From positions 1 to 40,151 of the forward strand of contig CAZXEJ010000019.1 of the NCBI GenBank assembly GCA_964639895.1: a stretch of 40,151 nucleotides of DNA. The letters are read 5' to 3'. The translations under genes were made by a program, and so were the position numbers. The stretch comes from CAZXEJ01 sp964639895. GTDB taxonomy: Bacteria; Desulfobacterota_D; UBA1144; Nemesobacterales; JADFKM01. Shown here piece after piece: positions 26,301-34,564 of this stretch. The notes under the pieces are model-generated. The model was not told the origin of the DNA, made no database searches, and saw nothing but the letters and a program-made list of their open reading frames with translations. How positions within the stretch are numbered: the stretch's first letter is position 1; each line of letters begins with the position of its first letter.

Positions 26301-27104
26301 CTACCACTCTACCTGCACGTCGCCCGCCACGACGGCCTCCACCCCGCCGTCCCCCCTCTCCACAATGAGTCTCCCCTGCGCGTCGACCCCACGCACAACC
26401 CCCTCCACCACGCCGCCCTCCACGCGTACGCTTGCGCGCCGGCCCACCATGCGGCTAGCCGCGTTCCAGGCCTCCACCACCCACCCGGCCCCCCGCCCCA
26501 GGAACTCCGCGTAGCGCGCATCCAGCGCCTCGAGCAGCGCCGCCGCCACCTCCTCCCGGTCGAGCTCCATACCTGCGGCCTCACGGAGCGAGGTCACCCC
26601 CGAGGCCTCCTCCCCCAGAAGCCTCTCGATCGCAGCGCCGTCCATGTTGACGTTGAGCCCGATTCCCACGACGAGGAACTCCACCCTTGCCGCGGCCGTC
26701 TCGGCCTCGGTCAGCACGCCGGCCACCTTCCTTCCCCCCGTCACCATGTCGTTGGGCCACTTGATGGCGGGCTCGACACCCACGGTCCTCATGGTGTCGC
26801 CCAGGGCGAGCGAGGCTACGAACGTGGCCAGGGCGGCGTGCCCGGGCTCCACGGCAGGCCGCAGCACCACCGACAGATAGAGGTTCACCCCCGGCGGCGA
26901 CACCCACCGCCTGCCGTACCGGCCGCGCCCCTTGGTCTGGGAATCGGCCATCACCACCGTCCCCTCGGCCGCGCCCCACCGGCCGAGCTCGAGCGCGACG
27001 TCGTTGGTCGAACCCACCTCGTCGAACGAATACACCACCCGGCCCACGCGCCTCGTACCGAGGCGGGCGGCGAGCCGCTTTGAATCGATCCTGCCCTCAC
27101 CCAT
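26301..27104 (-). CDS. birA: Biotin--[acetyl-CoA carboxylase] ligase, no DNA-binding domain
   Basis: A 267-residue biotin protein ligase that makes biotinyl-5'-AMP and attaches biotin to a lysine of carboxylase carrier domains. Motifs: SFDEVGSTND, the adenylate loop GRGRYGRRW (59-67), KWPNDM (115-120) and VVGIGLNVN. A C-terminal SH3-like domain is present (VEGVVRGVDAQGRLIVE). The protein begins directly with the catalytic domain, so it is class I and lacks the N-terminal winged helix that makes E. coli BirA a repressor. It is divergent from the P1-family hydrolase gene across 98 bases. Confidence 0.95.
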   Translation of the reverse strand: MGEGRIDSKRLAARLGTRRVGRVVYSFDEVGSTNDVALELGRWGAAEGTVVMADSQTKGRGRYGRRWVSPPGVNLYLSVVLRPAVEPGHAALATFVASLALGDTMRTVGVEPAIKWPNDMVTGGRKVAGVLTEAETAAARVEFLVVGIGLNVNMDGAAIERLLGEEASGVTSLREAAGMELDREEVAAALLEALDARYAEFLGRGAGWVVEAWNAASRMVGRRASVRVEGGVVEGVVRGVDAQGRLIVERGDGGVEAVVAGDVQVEW

Positions 27105-27167
27105 CGCTTAACCCCCTGCGGAGATAAGCCACATTCTACCCACCCGCCGCCGCCGGCACAAAGCCCT

Positions 27168-27202
27168 TTGGTAGATGGACGGGACGGTATAGAATTCTAT
27201 AC
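27168..27202 (+). promoter_or_regulatory. Promoter with a perfect 16-bp palindrome, abutting a GTG start
   Basis: TTGGTA (27168-27173), 16 bases, TAGAAT (27190-27195). The -10 lies inside GTATAGAATTCTATAC (27187-27202), a perfect palindrome that also presents TAGAAT on the other strand toward birA. Transcription would start around 27202, at the GTG codon itself, suggesting a leaderless mRNA. Confidence 0.5.
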
Positions 27203-28177
27203 GTGGGTACCATAACCGACGTGCCCGGCGTGAGAGTGGGCCACGCACAAGACCTCGAAGCGGCCACGGGCTGTACGGTCATTCTGTTCGACGACGGCGC
27301 CCGCGGGGCGGTCGACCTGCGCGGGGGCGGCACCAGTACGCGGCAGATCGATCCCCTGCTCGAGCACCACTGCTTCGGGGCGGTGAACGCCGTACTGCTT
27401 ACCGGCGGCAGCGCCTACGGCCTCGCCGCGGCCGACGGGGTGATGAGGTACCTGGAAGAGAGGGGTGAGGGGCTAGACGTAGGCGGTGGTCTCGTCGTCC
27501 CCTCGGTACCGACGGCCGTGATCTTCGACCTCCGAATCGGGGACGGCCGACGACGGCCCGACGCCTCGATGGGATACGAGGCCTGCGCCGCGGCCACGGC
27601 GGCCCCCGCGGCCGAAGGGTGCGTGGGCGCAGGTACGGGCGCCACCGTGGGGAAGCTGCTCGGCATCGGGCAGGCCACCAAATCGGGTATAGGCACGGCG
27701 AGCCGCAGGCTCAAGGACGGCGTATGGGTGGGGGCGCTTGCGGTGGTCAACGCCTTCGGCGACGTAGTCGACCCCGATGGCGGCACCGTGCTGGCCGGGC
27801 TCAGGGACTCGCCCCGCGGCGGGGAGTTCCCCGGCACCTCGACCCTCCTCAAGCAGGGCGTCATGCACCGCATCGAGCCGTTCGAGAACACGACGCTCGC
27901 CGTCATATCGACCGACGCGCTGCTTGCGCGCGAGGAGCTGGGGCGGGTGGCGAGGATAGGCCAGACGGGGATCGCCCGCGCGGTGTCGCCGTGCCACACG
28001 GCCTCGGACGGCGACGTGGTGTTCGCCCTGTCGGTGGGAAAGAAGGAGGGCGACCCCAACGTGATCGGCATAACGGCGGCCGAGCTCGTGACGGAGTCCA
28101 TCGTGCGCGCCGTAAGGAAGGCGCACTCGCTGGGCGGTGTGCCGGCCCTCTGTGACCTCGCCTCCCGCAAAGGCTGA
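27203..28177 (+). CDS. P1 family (S58) self-processing aminopeptidase/amidase, DmpA/NylC type
   Basis: A 324-residue Ntn-type hydrolase of the DmpA / NylC family, which hydrolyses peptide or amide bonds such as D-amino-acid peptides, beta-peptides or nylon oligomers. The N-terminus ITDVPGVRVGHAQD and the LTGGSAYGLAAADGV motif are family hallmarks. FENTTLAVISTDA places autocleavage between Asn229 and Thr230, with Thr230 as nucleophile; this is the NylC-like Asn-Thr arrangement rather than the Gly-Ser of DmpA. The GTG at 27203 is the only start that fits the conserved N-terminus. No ribosome-binding site precedes it because the palindromic promoter directly abuts it. No signal peptide is seen. 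The physiological substrate is unknown. Confidence 0.9.
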   Translation: MGTITDVPGVRVGHAQDLEAATGCTVILFDDGARGAVDLRGGGTSTRQIDPLLEHHCFGAVNAVLLTGGSAYGLAAADGVMRYLEERGEGLDVGGGLVVPSVPTAVIFDLRIGDGRRRPDASMGYEACAAATAAPAAEGCVGAGTGATVGKLLGIGQATKSGIGTASRRLKDGVWVGALAVVNAFGDVVDPDGGTVLAGLRDSPRGGEFPGTSTLLKQGVMHRIEPFENTTLAVISTDALLAREELGRVARIGQTGIARAVSPCHTASDGDVVFALSVGKKEGDPNVIGITAAELVTESIVRAVRKAHSLGGVPALCDLASRKG

Positions 28178-28266
28178 CCCCGCCCCCCGGTACCAGGCGC
28201 GACCCGCACCCGCTGGCAGTGACCGCGCCTGAGAGCGCAGTCCCATGCTCACGGCATCGGCACCGC

Positions 28267-28286
28267 AGGAAGCCCACCCCTCCCCC
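28267..28286 (+). repeat. 20-bp direct repeat, copy 1
   Basis: AGGAAGCCCACCCCTCCCCC, identical to 28516-28535 and 249 bases upstream of it; the flanks differ. Confidence 0.6.
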
Positions 28287-28515
28287 CCACCCGCAGATCC
28301 CCCGCGTCCTTGGCTGCAACGCCCTCCGACGGTGGCCCGGGAAAGCCCGGCTGGCGCCCCGGACTCCTCCGCCGCACGACGCACACGTGGTGCGGCGCGC
28401 GGGACGGCCGAGCCCCCAGGTTCCCTCCCCCGTGCGGCCGCAGCCTTCCTCCCTTCAGCTCCCATGCCTCCCGTCCGAGTAGCCGCGTCACGAGCCCGCA
28501 TGCCGAAGCCTGCAA

Positions 28516-28535
28516 AGGAAGCCCACCCCTCCCCC
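28516..28535 (+). repeat. 20-bp direct repeat, copy 2
   Basis: Second exact copy of the repeat at 28267-28286, about 100 bases upstream of the pyrK promoter. Confidence 0.6.
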
Positions 28536-28616
28536 ACGCCGCGGCATAACCCTCTGCACGGCGCCGGGAAGCGGCACGGCGCGCCCCCGTCTCCCCCCTC
28601 CGCCGCCGCGGCCTTG

Positions 28617-28646
28617 TTGAAAATTCCCCGCCATATGGGATAGTAT
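28617..28646 (+). promoter_or_regulatory. pyrKD promoter
   Basis: TTGAAA (28617-28622), 18 bases, TAGTAT (28641-28646). The predicted start near 28653 leaves about six bases before the pyrK ATG, so the mRNA would be nearly leaderless. Confidence 0.5.
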
Positions 28647-28658
28647 TCGTGCTGGGAT

Positions 28659-29432
28659 ATGGGCACCGTCACAGTCACCACCGCTCGCGTAGCTTCCAAC
28701 AGGTCGGTCGCCGACGGCTACTACGTGCTCGAGATCGAGGCCCCCGACGTAGCAGGCCGCGCCGAGGCCGGCCAGTTCGTGATGATACGCCCACCGGACG
28801 ACCGCTACGATCCACTTCTTCCACGGGCGTTCAGCATGGCCGCCCGCAGCCGTGACACGTTGACCTTCGTCTACAAGGTCGTGGGGCGCATGACCACCAT
28901 TCTCTCGCGCCTCCGCCCCGGCGAGGGGCTCGCCGTCTGGGGACCCCTGGGACGGGGGTTCCCGCTTTCGGGCGGCCGCCGATACGTGCTCCTTGGGGGT
29001 GGGACCGGCATAGCTCCCCTTCTCGACGTAGCCGCCGAGCTCGCCGCCCGCAACACCCGATACGTACTCGTATGCGGCGGCCGAAGCGGCTCCGACCTTG
29101 CGTTCGTGGAGGAGTTCGAGGCCGGCCGCGACTGCCTCTTCTATACGGAGGACGGATCCCTCGGCACGCGCGGCCTGGTGACGGAGTTCCTAGAGCGCAC
29201 CCCTCTGGACGGAGAGACTGTGGTCTTCGCGTGCGGCCCGACGCCTATGCTGAGGGGGGTGAGCGCGCTGGCGATAGAGCGGGGCGTAAGGTGTCTCGTC
29301 TCGGTCGAGACACCGATGGCGTGCGGACTGGGCACGTGCCTCGGCTGCACCCTTCCACGGAGGGAAGGGGTGGGCTACGTGAGGACCTGTACGGAGGGGC
29401 CCGTGTTCGACGTCACGGAGGTGAGGGTGTAG
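28659..29432 (+). CDS. pyrK: Dihydroorotate dehydrogenase B electron-transfer subunit
   Basis: A 257-residue iron-sulfur flavoprotein passing electrons from the PyrD FMN to NAD+. It has a ferredoxin-reductase-like FAD domain with RAFSMA (56-61), an NAD domain starting GGGTGIAP (113-120) with VFACGPTPML, and a C-terminal [2Fe-2S] site with Cys222, Cys227, Cys230 and Cys244, the spacing typical of PyrK. The ATG at 28659 has no Shine-Dalgarno sequence and only a very short predicted leader. It overlaps pyrD by one base. Confidence 0.95.
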   Translation: MGTVTVTTARVASNRSVADGYYVLEIEAPDVAGRAEAGQFVMIRPPDDRYDPLLPRAFSMAARSRDTLTFVYKVVGRMTTILSRLRPGEGLAVWGPLGRGFPLSGGRRYVLLGGGTGIAPLLDVAAELAARNTRYVLVCGGRSGSDLAFVEEFEAGRDCLFYTEDGSLGTRGLVTEFLERTPLDGETVVFACGPTPMLRGVSALAIERGVRCLVSVETPMACGLGTCLGCTLPRREGVGYVRTCTEGPVFDVTEVRV

Positions 29433-30361
29433 TGGAGAGGCTGCACACGCGGCTCGGTGCGCTCGAGCTGAAGACGGCGGTAATGGCCGCGTCGGGCACG
29501 TTCGGCTTCGGCCTCGAGTACAGAGGGCTTTTCGACTACTCCAAGCTGGGGGCCGTCGTCACGAAGGGGGTCTCGCTCAGGCCGCGCCACGGCAACCCCC
29601 TGCCCCGCATAGTCGAGACTCCGTGCGGCATGCTCAACTCCATAGGGCTTCAGAACCCGGGCCTCGAAGGGTTCATGGGCGAGATCGTACCGCGCGCGCG
29701 GGAGCTGGGCGTTCCGCTCATAGTGAACGTGTTCGGCGAGACGGTGGACGAGTACGTGCGCGTCTCGGAACGGGTCTGTACGGCCGACTGCGTGGTAGGG
29801 GTGGAGCTCAACGTGTCGTGCCCCAATGTCAAACACGGGGGGATGGAGTTCGGCGCGAGCCCGGAATCCTTGTACGAGGTCGTAAGGGCAGTGAGGGAGG
29901 CCACCGACACCCATCTCATGGTGAAGCTCTCGCCCGAGGCCTCTGACATAAGGGCCGTGGCCAAGGCGGCCGAGGAGGCGGGGGCCGATTCCCTTTCGGC
30001 GATAAACACCATCCGCGGCATGTCGGTCGACTACATAACGCGCCGCCCCCGCATTGCGACGGCCACGGGGGGCCTTTCGGGCCCCGCGATAAAGCCCATC
30101 GCCGTAAGGATGGTCTGGGAGGCGTGGCGCGCCGTCGACATCCCCGTAGTGGGCATAGGGGGTATAACCACCTGGCAGGACGCCGTCGAGTTCATCATAG
30201 CGGGGGCCAGCGCCGTACAGGTGGGCACGGCCAACTTCACCAATCCGCGCGCGATCGAGGAGATCGCCGACGGTCTAGACGCCTACCTGGCCGAGCACGG
30301 CCTCGAGAGCATAGCCGAGCTCGTGGGGACCATACGTGTGGACGCCTCATCGCCGCTCTAA
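29432..30361 (+). CDS. pyrD: Dihydroorotate dehydrogenase catalytic subunit, class 1B
   Basis: A 309-residue TIM-barrel FMN enzyme that oxidises dihydroorotate to orotate in pyrimidine synthesis. The catalytic base Cys130 lies in ELNVSCPN, as in class 1 enzymes; Lys45 (VTKGV), NSIGLQN (69-75), NTIRGM and GIGGI bind FMN or substrate. The preceding pyrK makes it class 1B (NAD-linked heterotetramer). The start is GTG at 29432, overlapping the pyrK stop in TAGTG, with GGAGGTGA about 7 bases before. The open frame extends far upstream inside pyrK but that part is not PyrD. pyrF, often next, is absent. Confidence 0.96.
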   Translation: MERLHTRLGALELKTAVMAASGTFGFGLEYRGLFDYSKLGAVVTKGVSLRPRHGNPLPRIVETPCGMLNSIGLQNPGLEGFMGEIVPRARELGVPLIVNVFGETVDEYVRVSERVCTADCVVGVELNVSCPNVKHGGMEFGASPESLYEVVRAVREATDTHLMVKLSPEASDIRAVAKAAEEAGADSLSAINTIRGMSVDYITRRPRIATATGGLSGPAIKPIAVRMVWEAWRAVDIPVVGIGGITTWQDAVEFIIAGASAVQVGTANFTNPRAIEEIADGLDAYLAEHGLESIAELVGTIRVDASSPL

Positions 30362-30425
30362 CTCCACTCGGCACAGACCGATTGGTTCGTTCCCCCGCCG
30401 GGCGTGAGCACGTCCCCCCTGTCCT

Positions 30426-31214
30426 CTAGCCCTCTTCGGCCTTGACCTCCCTCCAGAGGCGATCCATCTCGTGGGGCGTGAGCTCGTCCATCTCCTTCCC
30501 CTCGGCCCTCGCCTTGGCCTCGGTACGCTTGAAGCGGTCGGCGAACCTGTCCACGGCCCGGTGCGCCGCCCGCTCGGCGTCTATCCCGAGATGGCGCGCC
30601 ACGTTGACCAGTGCAAAGAGCGCGTCCCCCCACTCACGCTCCATCTGGTCGGCATCCCCGGCGGCCATGGCCCGCTCCAGCTCGCCCACCTCTTCCTTGA
30701 GCTTGGCCACAGCGTCCTCGGCCTTGCTCCAATCGAACCCCACGTGCGAAGCCTTCTCGCCCACGCGCTGCGCCCTCACCAGGGCGGGCATCGAACGGGG
30801 GATGTCAACTATGCTCTTGTTCCTCTCTTTGTCCCTGCTCTTCTGCCCCTGCCAGATGCGGAGCGCCTCGTCGGCGTTGGCGGCGGTTGCGTCACCGAAG
30901 ACGTGGGGGTGGCGCCGCACGAGCTTCCAGTAGAGCGCATCGACCACATCGGCCGCATCGAACAGCCCCTCCTCGGCCGCAATCTGCGCCACGAACACCG
31001 TCTGATAGAGCAGGTCGCCAACCTCCTCCTTGAGCTCATCGGCGTCGCCGGACTCGATGGCCTCGACCACCTCGTAGGCCTCTTCGATGATGTAACCCTT
31101 AAGAGAGGCGAGCGTCTGCTCCCTGTCCCACGGGCAACCCTCGGGGCTGCGAAGCCTGCGCGACAGCTCCACGAGGTCGTCGAACCCCTTTCTCTTCTTT
31201 TCCGTCTGATCCAT
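30426..31214 (-). CDS. mazG: Nucleoside triphosphate pyrophosphohydrolase MazG
   Basis: A 262-residue all-alpha NTP pyrophosphatase with two tandem MazG domains. The first (about 10-130) has CPWDREQT, EEAYEVVEAI and EEVGDLLYQ; the second (about 150-250) has KASHVGFDW, EEVGELERAM and EWGDALFALVN, the Glu/Asp residues being Mg ligands. It cleans non-canonical NTPs or lowers (p)ppGpp-related pools. The ATG at 31214 with GGAAGG nine bases upstream is preferred over an upstream TTG at 31250. It converges on pyrD. Confidence 0.95.
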   Translation of the reverse strand: MDQTEKKRKGFDDLVELSRRLRSPEGCPWDREQTLASLKGYIIEEAYEVVEAIESGDADELKEEVGDLLYQTVFVAQIAAEEGLFDAADVVDALYWKLVRRHPHVFGDATAANADEALRIWQGQKSRDKERNKSIVDIPRSMPALVRAQRVGEKASHVGFDWSKAEDAVAKLKEEVGELERAMAAGDADQMEREWGDALFALVNVARHLGIDAERAAHRAVDRFADRFKRTEAKARAEGKEMDELTPHEMDRLWREVKAEEG

Positions 31215-31256
31215 CTGCGCTACCTTCCGTCTGGTCTCCTGTACGGGCAAACCGTT

Positions 31257-31265
31257 ATTATATCA
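31257..31265 (-). promoter_or_regulatory. mazG promoter with extended -10
   Basis: On the minus strand TGATATAAT is a perfect TATAAT with an upstream TGn extension; no -35 match is visible. The predicted leader is about 35 bases. Confidence 0.6.
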
Positions 31266-31489
31266 TGCACCCCTACCCCGCTCCCGCCCGAGCCCAAGGG
31301 TCGAAATGCCGCAGCATCAGTCCCGTCGGAAGCGGATGGCTCGTACGGGGGCGTGTAGCCGCCGCAGACGGCCCCAATATATCCCCAGGGGCGACGGCAA
31401 GGGGCCGAGCGGTACCCCCCACCTGTACCCGGCCACAGGGAACACCCCGGCACGAGACGCCCCCAGGGCCGTTCCGCCCCCACGCCGCC

Positions 31490-32626
31490 TCACACCTCGA
31501 ACGTCTTGGGGAAGGTGTTGAGGTTCACACAGCCGTCGGCCGTCACGACGACCACGTCCTCGATCCTCACCCCTCCCACACGCTCGTAGTAGAGGCCCGG
31601 CTCCACCGTGACCACCATTCCCTCTTCAAGCACCGTATCGTCGCTCGTTATACGCGGGTGCTCGTGTATCTCGAGCCCGAGCCCGTGGCCCGTAGAGTGG
31701 ATGAACCCTTCCATCCTGCCGTCGCGCACCCCCGTCTCGAAGCCGCGGCGGCGGAACAGTTCCATCACTCCCTCGTGCACCTCCTTTCCCGCTACGCCGG
31801 CGCGTATCATCGACAGCGCAAGATGCTGGCCCTCGAGGACGGCCTCGTACATGCGGCGAGCCTCGTCGGTGGGGCGGCCGCGCACCACCGTACGGGTCAT
31901 GTCCCCCCAGTAGCCCGTCTCCTGCGAGCGGGGGAATATATCTATGACGATGGGGACGCCGGCGGCGATGGGGCCGGTACCGCTGTGGTGGGGCATGGCC
32001 GATTGAGCACCGGAGGAGACGATGGTGTGGGTGGCCGTGTAGCCCTCTCGTGCCAGGAACGCGTTTATCTCGCCCTTGAGCCGCTCCGACGTGAGGGGGG
32101 CGCCGTCTAGGTGCAGCACGCCGTCGACGGGGTCGGACGCCGACACCATCTCGATCGCAAGGGCCATGGCACGCTCGGTGACGAACTGGGCGCGGCGTAT
32201 GTGGCCCACCTCCTCCTCGCTCTTGTACACCCTCTCGGCGAAAAAGGGAAAGGCGGTCTTCACCCTGAGTGCGTAACCGAGCGAGCGAAACAGGTCTGCG
32301 TACATGACCGCCAGATCGCCGGGCACGATGAGCTTCGTCACGCCGCGCTCACGCAGGGCGACGTGTGCCAGGTGTGCAAGCCCCGCCCGCGCCCGCGCCC
32401 CGGAGGGAATCCGGCGGCGGAGCTCCGAGAGCGGCAGCACCAAGTCGACGCGCGCCTCGCTGCGGCCGCGGTCTAGCTCGAGGTCGTTAAGAAGCAGCAC
32501 GCGCTCGCCGGCGTGCTCGAAGTAGACGCACGGGTCGGGCACGAAGAAGCGTGTCCTGTAGTATATGTCGGGGTTGGTCTCGCTCGATCCGATGAGAAGA
32601 ACGGCCTCCGTGCGTTCGTCATCCAT
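31490..32626 (-). CDS. M24 family metallopeptidase (Xaa-Pro aminopeptidase-like)
   Basis: A 378-residue pita-bread-fold peptidase that removes N-terminal residues before proline, or a related dipeptidase. The five metal ligands are visible: Asp229 (VIDIFP), Asp242 (WGDMTRT), His314 (STGHGLGLEIHE), Glu342 (TVEPGLYY) and Glu356 (RIEDVV). A creatinase-like N-terminal domain precedes. The ATG at 32626 overlaps the tlyA stop in TGATG and has GGAGG seven bases before; a GTG one codon upstream is possible. It is the last gene of the xseB-ispA-tlyA operon. Confidence 0.92.
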   Translation of the reverse strand: MDDERTEAVLLIGSSETNPDIYYRTRFFVPDPCVYFEHAGERVLLLNDLELDRGRSEARVDLVLPLSELRRRIPSGARARAGLAHLAHVALRERGVTKLIVPGDLAVMYADLFRSLGYALRVKTAFPFFAERVYKSEEEVGHIRRAQFVTERAMALAIEMVSASDPVDGVLHLDGAPLTSERLKGEINAFLAREGYTATHTIVSSGAQSAMPHHSGTGPIAAGVPIVIDIFPRSQETGYWGDMTRTVVRGRPTDEARRMYEAVLEGQHLALSMIRAGVAGKEVHEGVMELFRRRGFETGVRDGRMEGFIHSTGHGLGLEIHEHPRITSDDTVLEEGMVVTVEPGLYYERVGGVRIEDVVVVTADGCVNLNTFPKTFEV

Positions 32627-33402
32627 CACTCCACCTCCCTTGGGCTGCGGCTGCGCTTGTATGCCACGATGAAATACTCCTGGTTACCCTTCGCGCCGGA
32701 GAGGGGGGAGGCCATGGTGCCCGCCACCTCGAGGCCGCTCTCGGCGAAGAACCGCTCGATGGATGCGACGGCCTCAAGGCGCCTGCGCTCGTCCCTCACC
32801 ACTCCGCCCTTGCCCACATGCCGAGGGCCCACCTCGAACTGGGGCTTTACGAGGGCTACGACCACCCCTCCTTCCCTCAGAAGGTACAGCACGGGCGGCA
32901 CCACCTTCGTAAGCGATATGAACGAGACGTCGAACAGCGCCGCATCGGCCTCTTCGCCCACGTGCTGCCTGCCTAGGTAACGGGCGTTCACACGCTCGAG
33001 CAGCACCACCCGCTCGTCACGCCTCAGCTTCCAGTCCAGCTGGCCGTAGCCCACGTCTACGGCGTAGACGCGCGCCGCCCCGCGCCGCAGCACGCAATCC
33101 GTAAACCCGCCCGTCGAGGCCCCGACGTCTATGACGACGGCACCCACCATGTCGATTCCGAACCTCTCCAGCACCGCCTCCAGCTTGAGCCCGCCCCTGC
33201 TCACGTACTCCCGGCCTGCGGCCACCTCGAGCTCGACCGCCTCGTCCACCATGGCGCCGGCCTTATCCACCCTGCGCCCCCCCACGCTCACACGCCCCGC
33301 CATGACCAGCGCCCTCGCGCGCGCGCGGCTCGGCGCAAGGCCCCTTTCTACGAGCAGCTGGTCAACCCTCCTCTTCCTGCCCTTAGTACGTTCTTCTGCC
33401 AA
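32626..33402 (-). CDS. tlyA: TlyA family rRNA (cytidine-2'-O)-methyltransferase
   Basis: A 258-residue RNA methyltransferase. An S4 RNA-binding domain (about 10-70, RVDQLLVERGLAPSRARARAL) is followed by the SRGGLKL motif (68-74) and an FtsJ-like Rossmann domain with the SAM loop IDVGASTGGF (91-100) and FDVSFISL. TlyA enzymes methylate 16S and/or 23S rRNA and determine capreomycin sensitivity in mycobacteria. The start is a TTG at 33402 inside ispA (20-base overlap), without an obvious ribosome-binding site, so translation is probably coupled. Confidence 0.93.
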   Translation of the reverse strand: MAEERTKGRKRRVDQLLVERGLAPSRARARALVMAGRVSVGGRRVDKAGAMVDEAVELEVAAGREYVSRGGLKLEAVLERFGIDMVGAVVIDVGASTGGFTDCVLRRGAARVYAVDVGYGQLDWKLRRDERVVLLERVNARYLGRQHVGEEADAALFDVSFISLTKVVPPVLYLLREGGVVVALVKPQFEVGPRHVGKGGVVRDERRRLEAVASIERFFAESGLEVAGTMASPLSGAKGNQEYFIVAYKRSRSPREVE

Positions 33403-34330
33403 GGTAACGAGCCATCTGCACCAGTATTCGTCCGCCCGGCCCCAGGCGCCCTGCCTCGCGGGCCGCCTTATCGGTAAGGACCTCGACCCTGCGGCGGGCC
33501 TCCTCGAGGCCCGCCACGGCCGGATAGGTGGCCTTTCTGCGGCGGGCGTCCATACCCCTTTCCTTGCCCACCTGCTCGCCGCCCTCGATGTCGAGCAGGT
33601 CGTCGACTATCTGGAACGCAAGGCCGAGGGCGCGCCCGTAGCTGCGGAGCACGCCGAGCTCGCCCTCCGAGGCCCCGCCCACGCGGCCGCCGGCCACGAG
33701 GGCTCCCTCCATGAGCGCTGCGGTCTTGAGCAGGTGGACGCGCTCGACCTCATCGAGCGAGGCGCGGGCCCCCGAGAGCACAAGGTCGAGAGCCTGCCCG
33801 CCGACCATCCCCGCCGAGCCCGCGGCGCGGGCTATGTCGGCCACGACGGCCGCCACCACCTCGGCCGCCAGACCAGCCTCGAGGCCGTAGTGCGCCATCA
33901 CGTAGAAGGCGTCCGTAAGAAGCGCGTCGCCGGCCAGGATGGCCACGGCTTCGCCGTAGACCGTGTGGTTCGTGGGCACGCCGCGCCTCAGCGCGTCGTC
34001 GTCCATGGCGGGAAGGTCGTCGTGGATGAGCGAGTAGGTATGAATCATCTCGAGCGCGCAGGCCACGGGAAGGGCCCGCTCGCTGCGGCCCCCCACGGAC
34101 TCGGCCGCAGCCATGCAGAGCACGGGCCGGAGCCTCTTGCCTCCGGCCTCGACACTGTAGCGCATGGCCTCTTCAAGCCTCGTCCGCGACCCCTCTACGG
34201 GCGGCAGGTAGCGCCGGAGCCACTCGTCCACGAGGGCGCGCTTCTCCTCGATGTAGCGCTCTACCTCCTGGCCGCTCACCCCCTCACCTGCGCCCGCCGC
34301 CGTCTCGGCGTCCTTCGACCTCCTACTCAT
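33383..34330 (-). CDS. ispA: Polyprenyl (farnesyl/geranyl) diphosphate synthase
   Basis: A 315-residue trans-isoprenyl diphosphate synthase making GPP/FPP (possibly GGPP) from IPP and DMAPP. GGKRLRP (63-69) binds IPP; the first Asp-rich motif DDLPAMDDD (104-112) has the two-residue insert typical of bacterial FPP synthases; the second is DDLLD (243-247). The ATG at 34330 overlaps xseB by 8 bases. About 20 N-terminal residues before the conserved start are poorly conserved in character. The product could feed undecaprenyl carriers, quinones or the prenyl-type chemistry suggested by the flavoprotein at 6679-7782. dxs, which often follows ispA, is absent. Confidence 0.95.
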   Translation of the reverse strand: MSRRSKDAETAAGAGEGVSGQEVERYIEEKRALVDEWLRRYLPPVEGSRTRLEEAMRYSVEAGGKRLRPVLCMAAAESVGGRSERALPVACALEMIHTYSLIHDDLPAMDDDALRRGVPTNHTVYGEAVAILAGDALLTDAFYVMAHYGLEAGLAAEVVAAVVADIARAAGSAGMVGGQALDLVLSGARASLDEVERVHLLKTAALMEGALVAGGRVGGASEGELGVLRSYGRALGLAFQIVDDLLDIEGGEQVGKERGMDARRRKATYPAVAGLEEARRRVEVLTDKAAREAGRLGPGGRILVQMARYLGRRTY

Positions 34331-34544
34331 CGGGCTCGAACTCCTCTCTCCTCAACCCTCCACCGGCCTCCTCGACCAGCACCTCGACCTTTTTCCTCAC
34401 CTCTTCGAGCTTCTTTCTGCAGAACCTTATCCGCTCGATACCCTTCTCGAACAGCTCGAGCGACTCCTGCAGCGTGAGCTCGCCGCCCTCGAGCCTGTTC
34501 ACTATGTCCCTGAGCTCCGCCAGCGCCTTCTCGTAACTCTCCAT
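34323..34544 (-). CDS. xseB: Exodeoxyribonuclease VII small subunit
   Basis: A 73-residue helical protein matching XseB: SYEKALAELRDIVNRLEGGELTLQESLELFEKG, then a coiled-coil segment. Several copies bind XseA to form exonuclease VII, which degrades single-stranded DNA. GGGAGG precedes the ATG. It is first in the xseB-ispA-tlyA-M24 operon; xseA is not in this window. Confidence 0.95.
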   Translation of the reverse strand: MESYEKALAELRDIVNRLEGGELTLQESLELFEKGIERIRFCRKKLEEVRKKVEVLVEEAGGGLRREEFEPDE

Positions 34545-34564
34545 GGCACCTCCCGCTTCAATCT

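Larger units (their letters stand above)
28178..28616. other. Spacer before pyrK with no recognisable gene
   Basis: About 440 bases of strongly C-rich plus-strand sequence. It contains a 20-bp direct repeat (28267-28286 and 28516-28535) but no protein-like frame or known RNA. Confidence 0.5.

Noticed and set aside
29072..29431. Upstream extension of the pyrD frame
   Set aside because: It overlaps the conserved pyrK C-terminus including the [2Fe-2S] cysteines; the GTG at 29432 has a good ribosome-binding site and matches the PyrD N-terminus.
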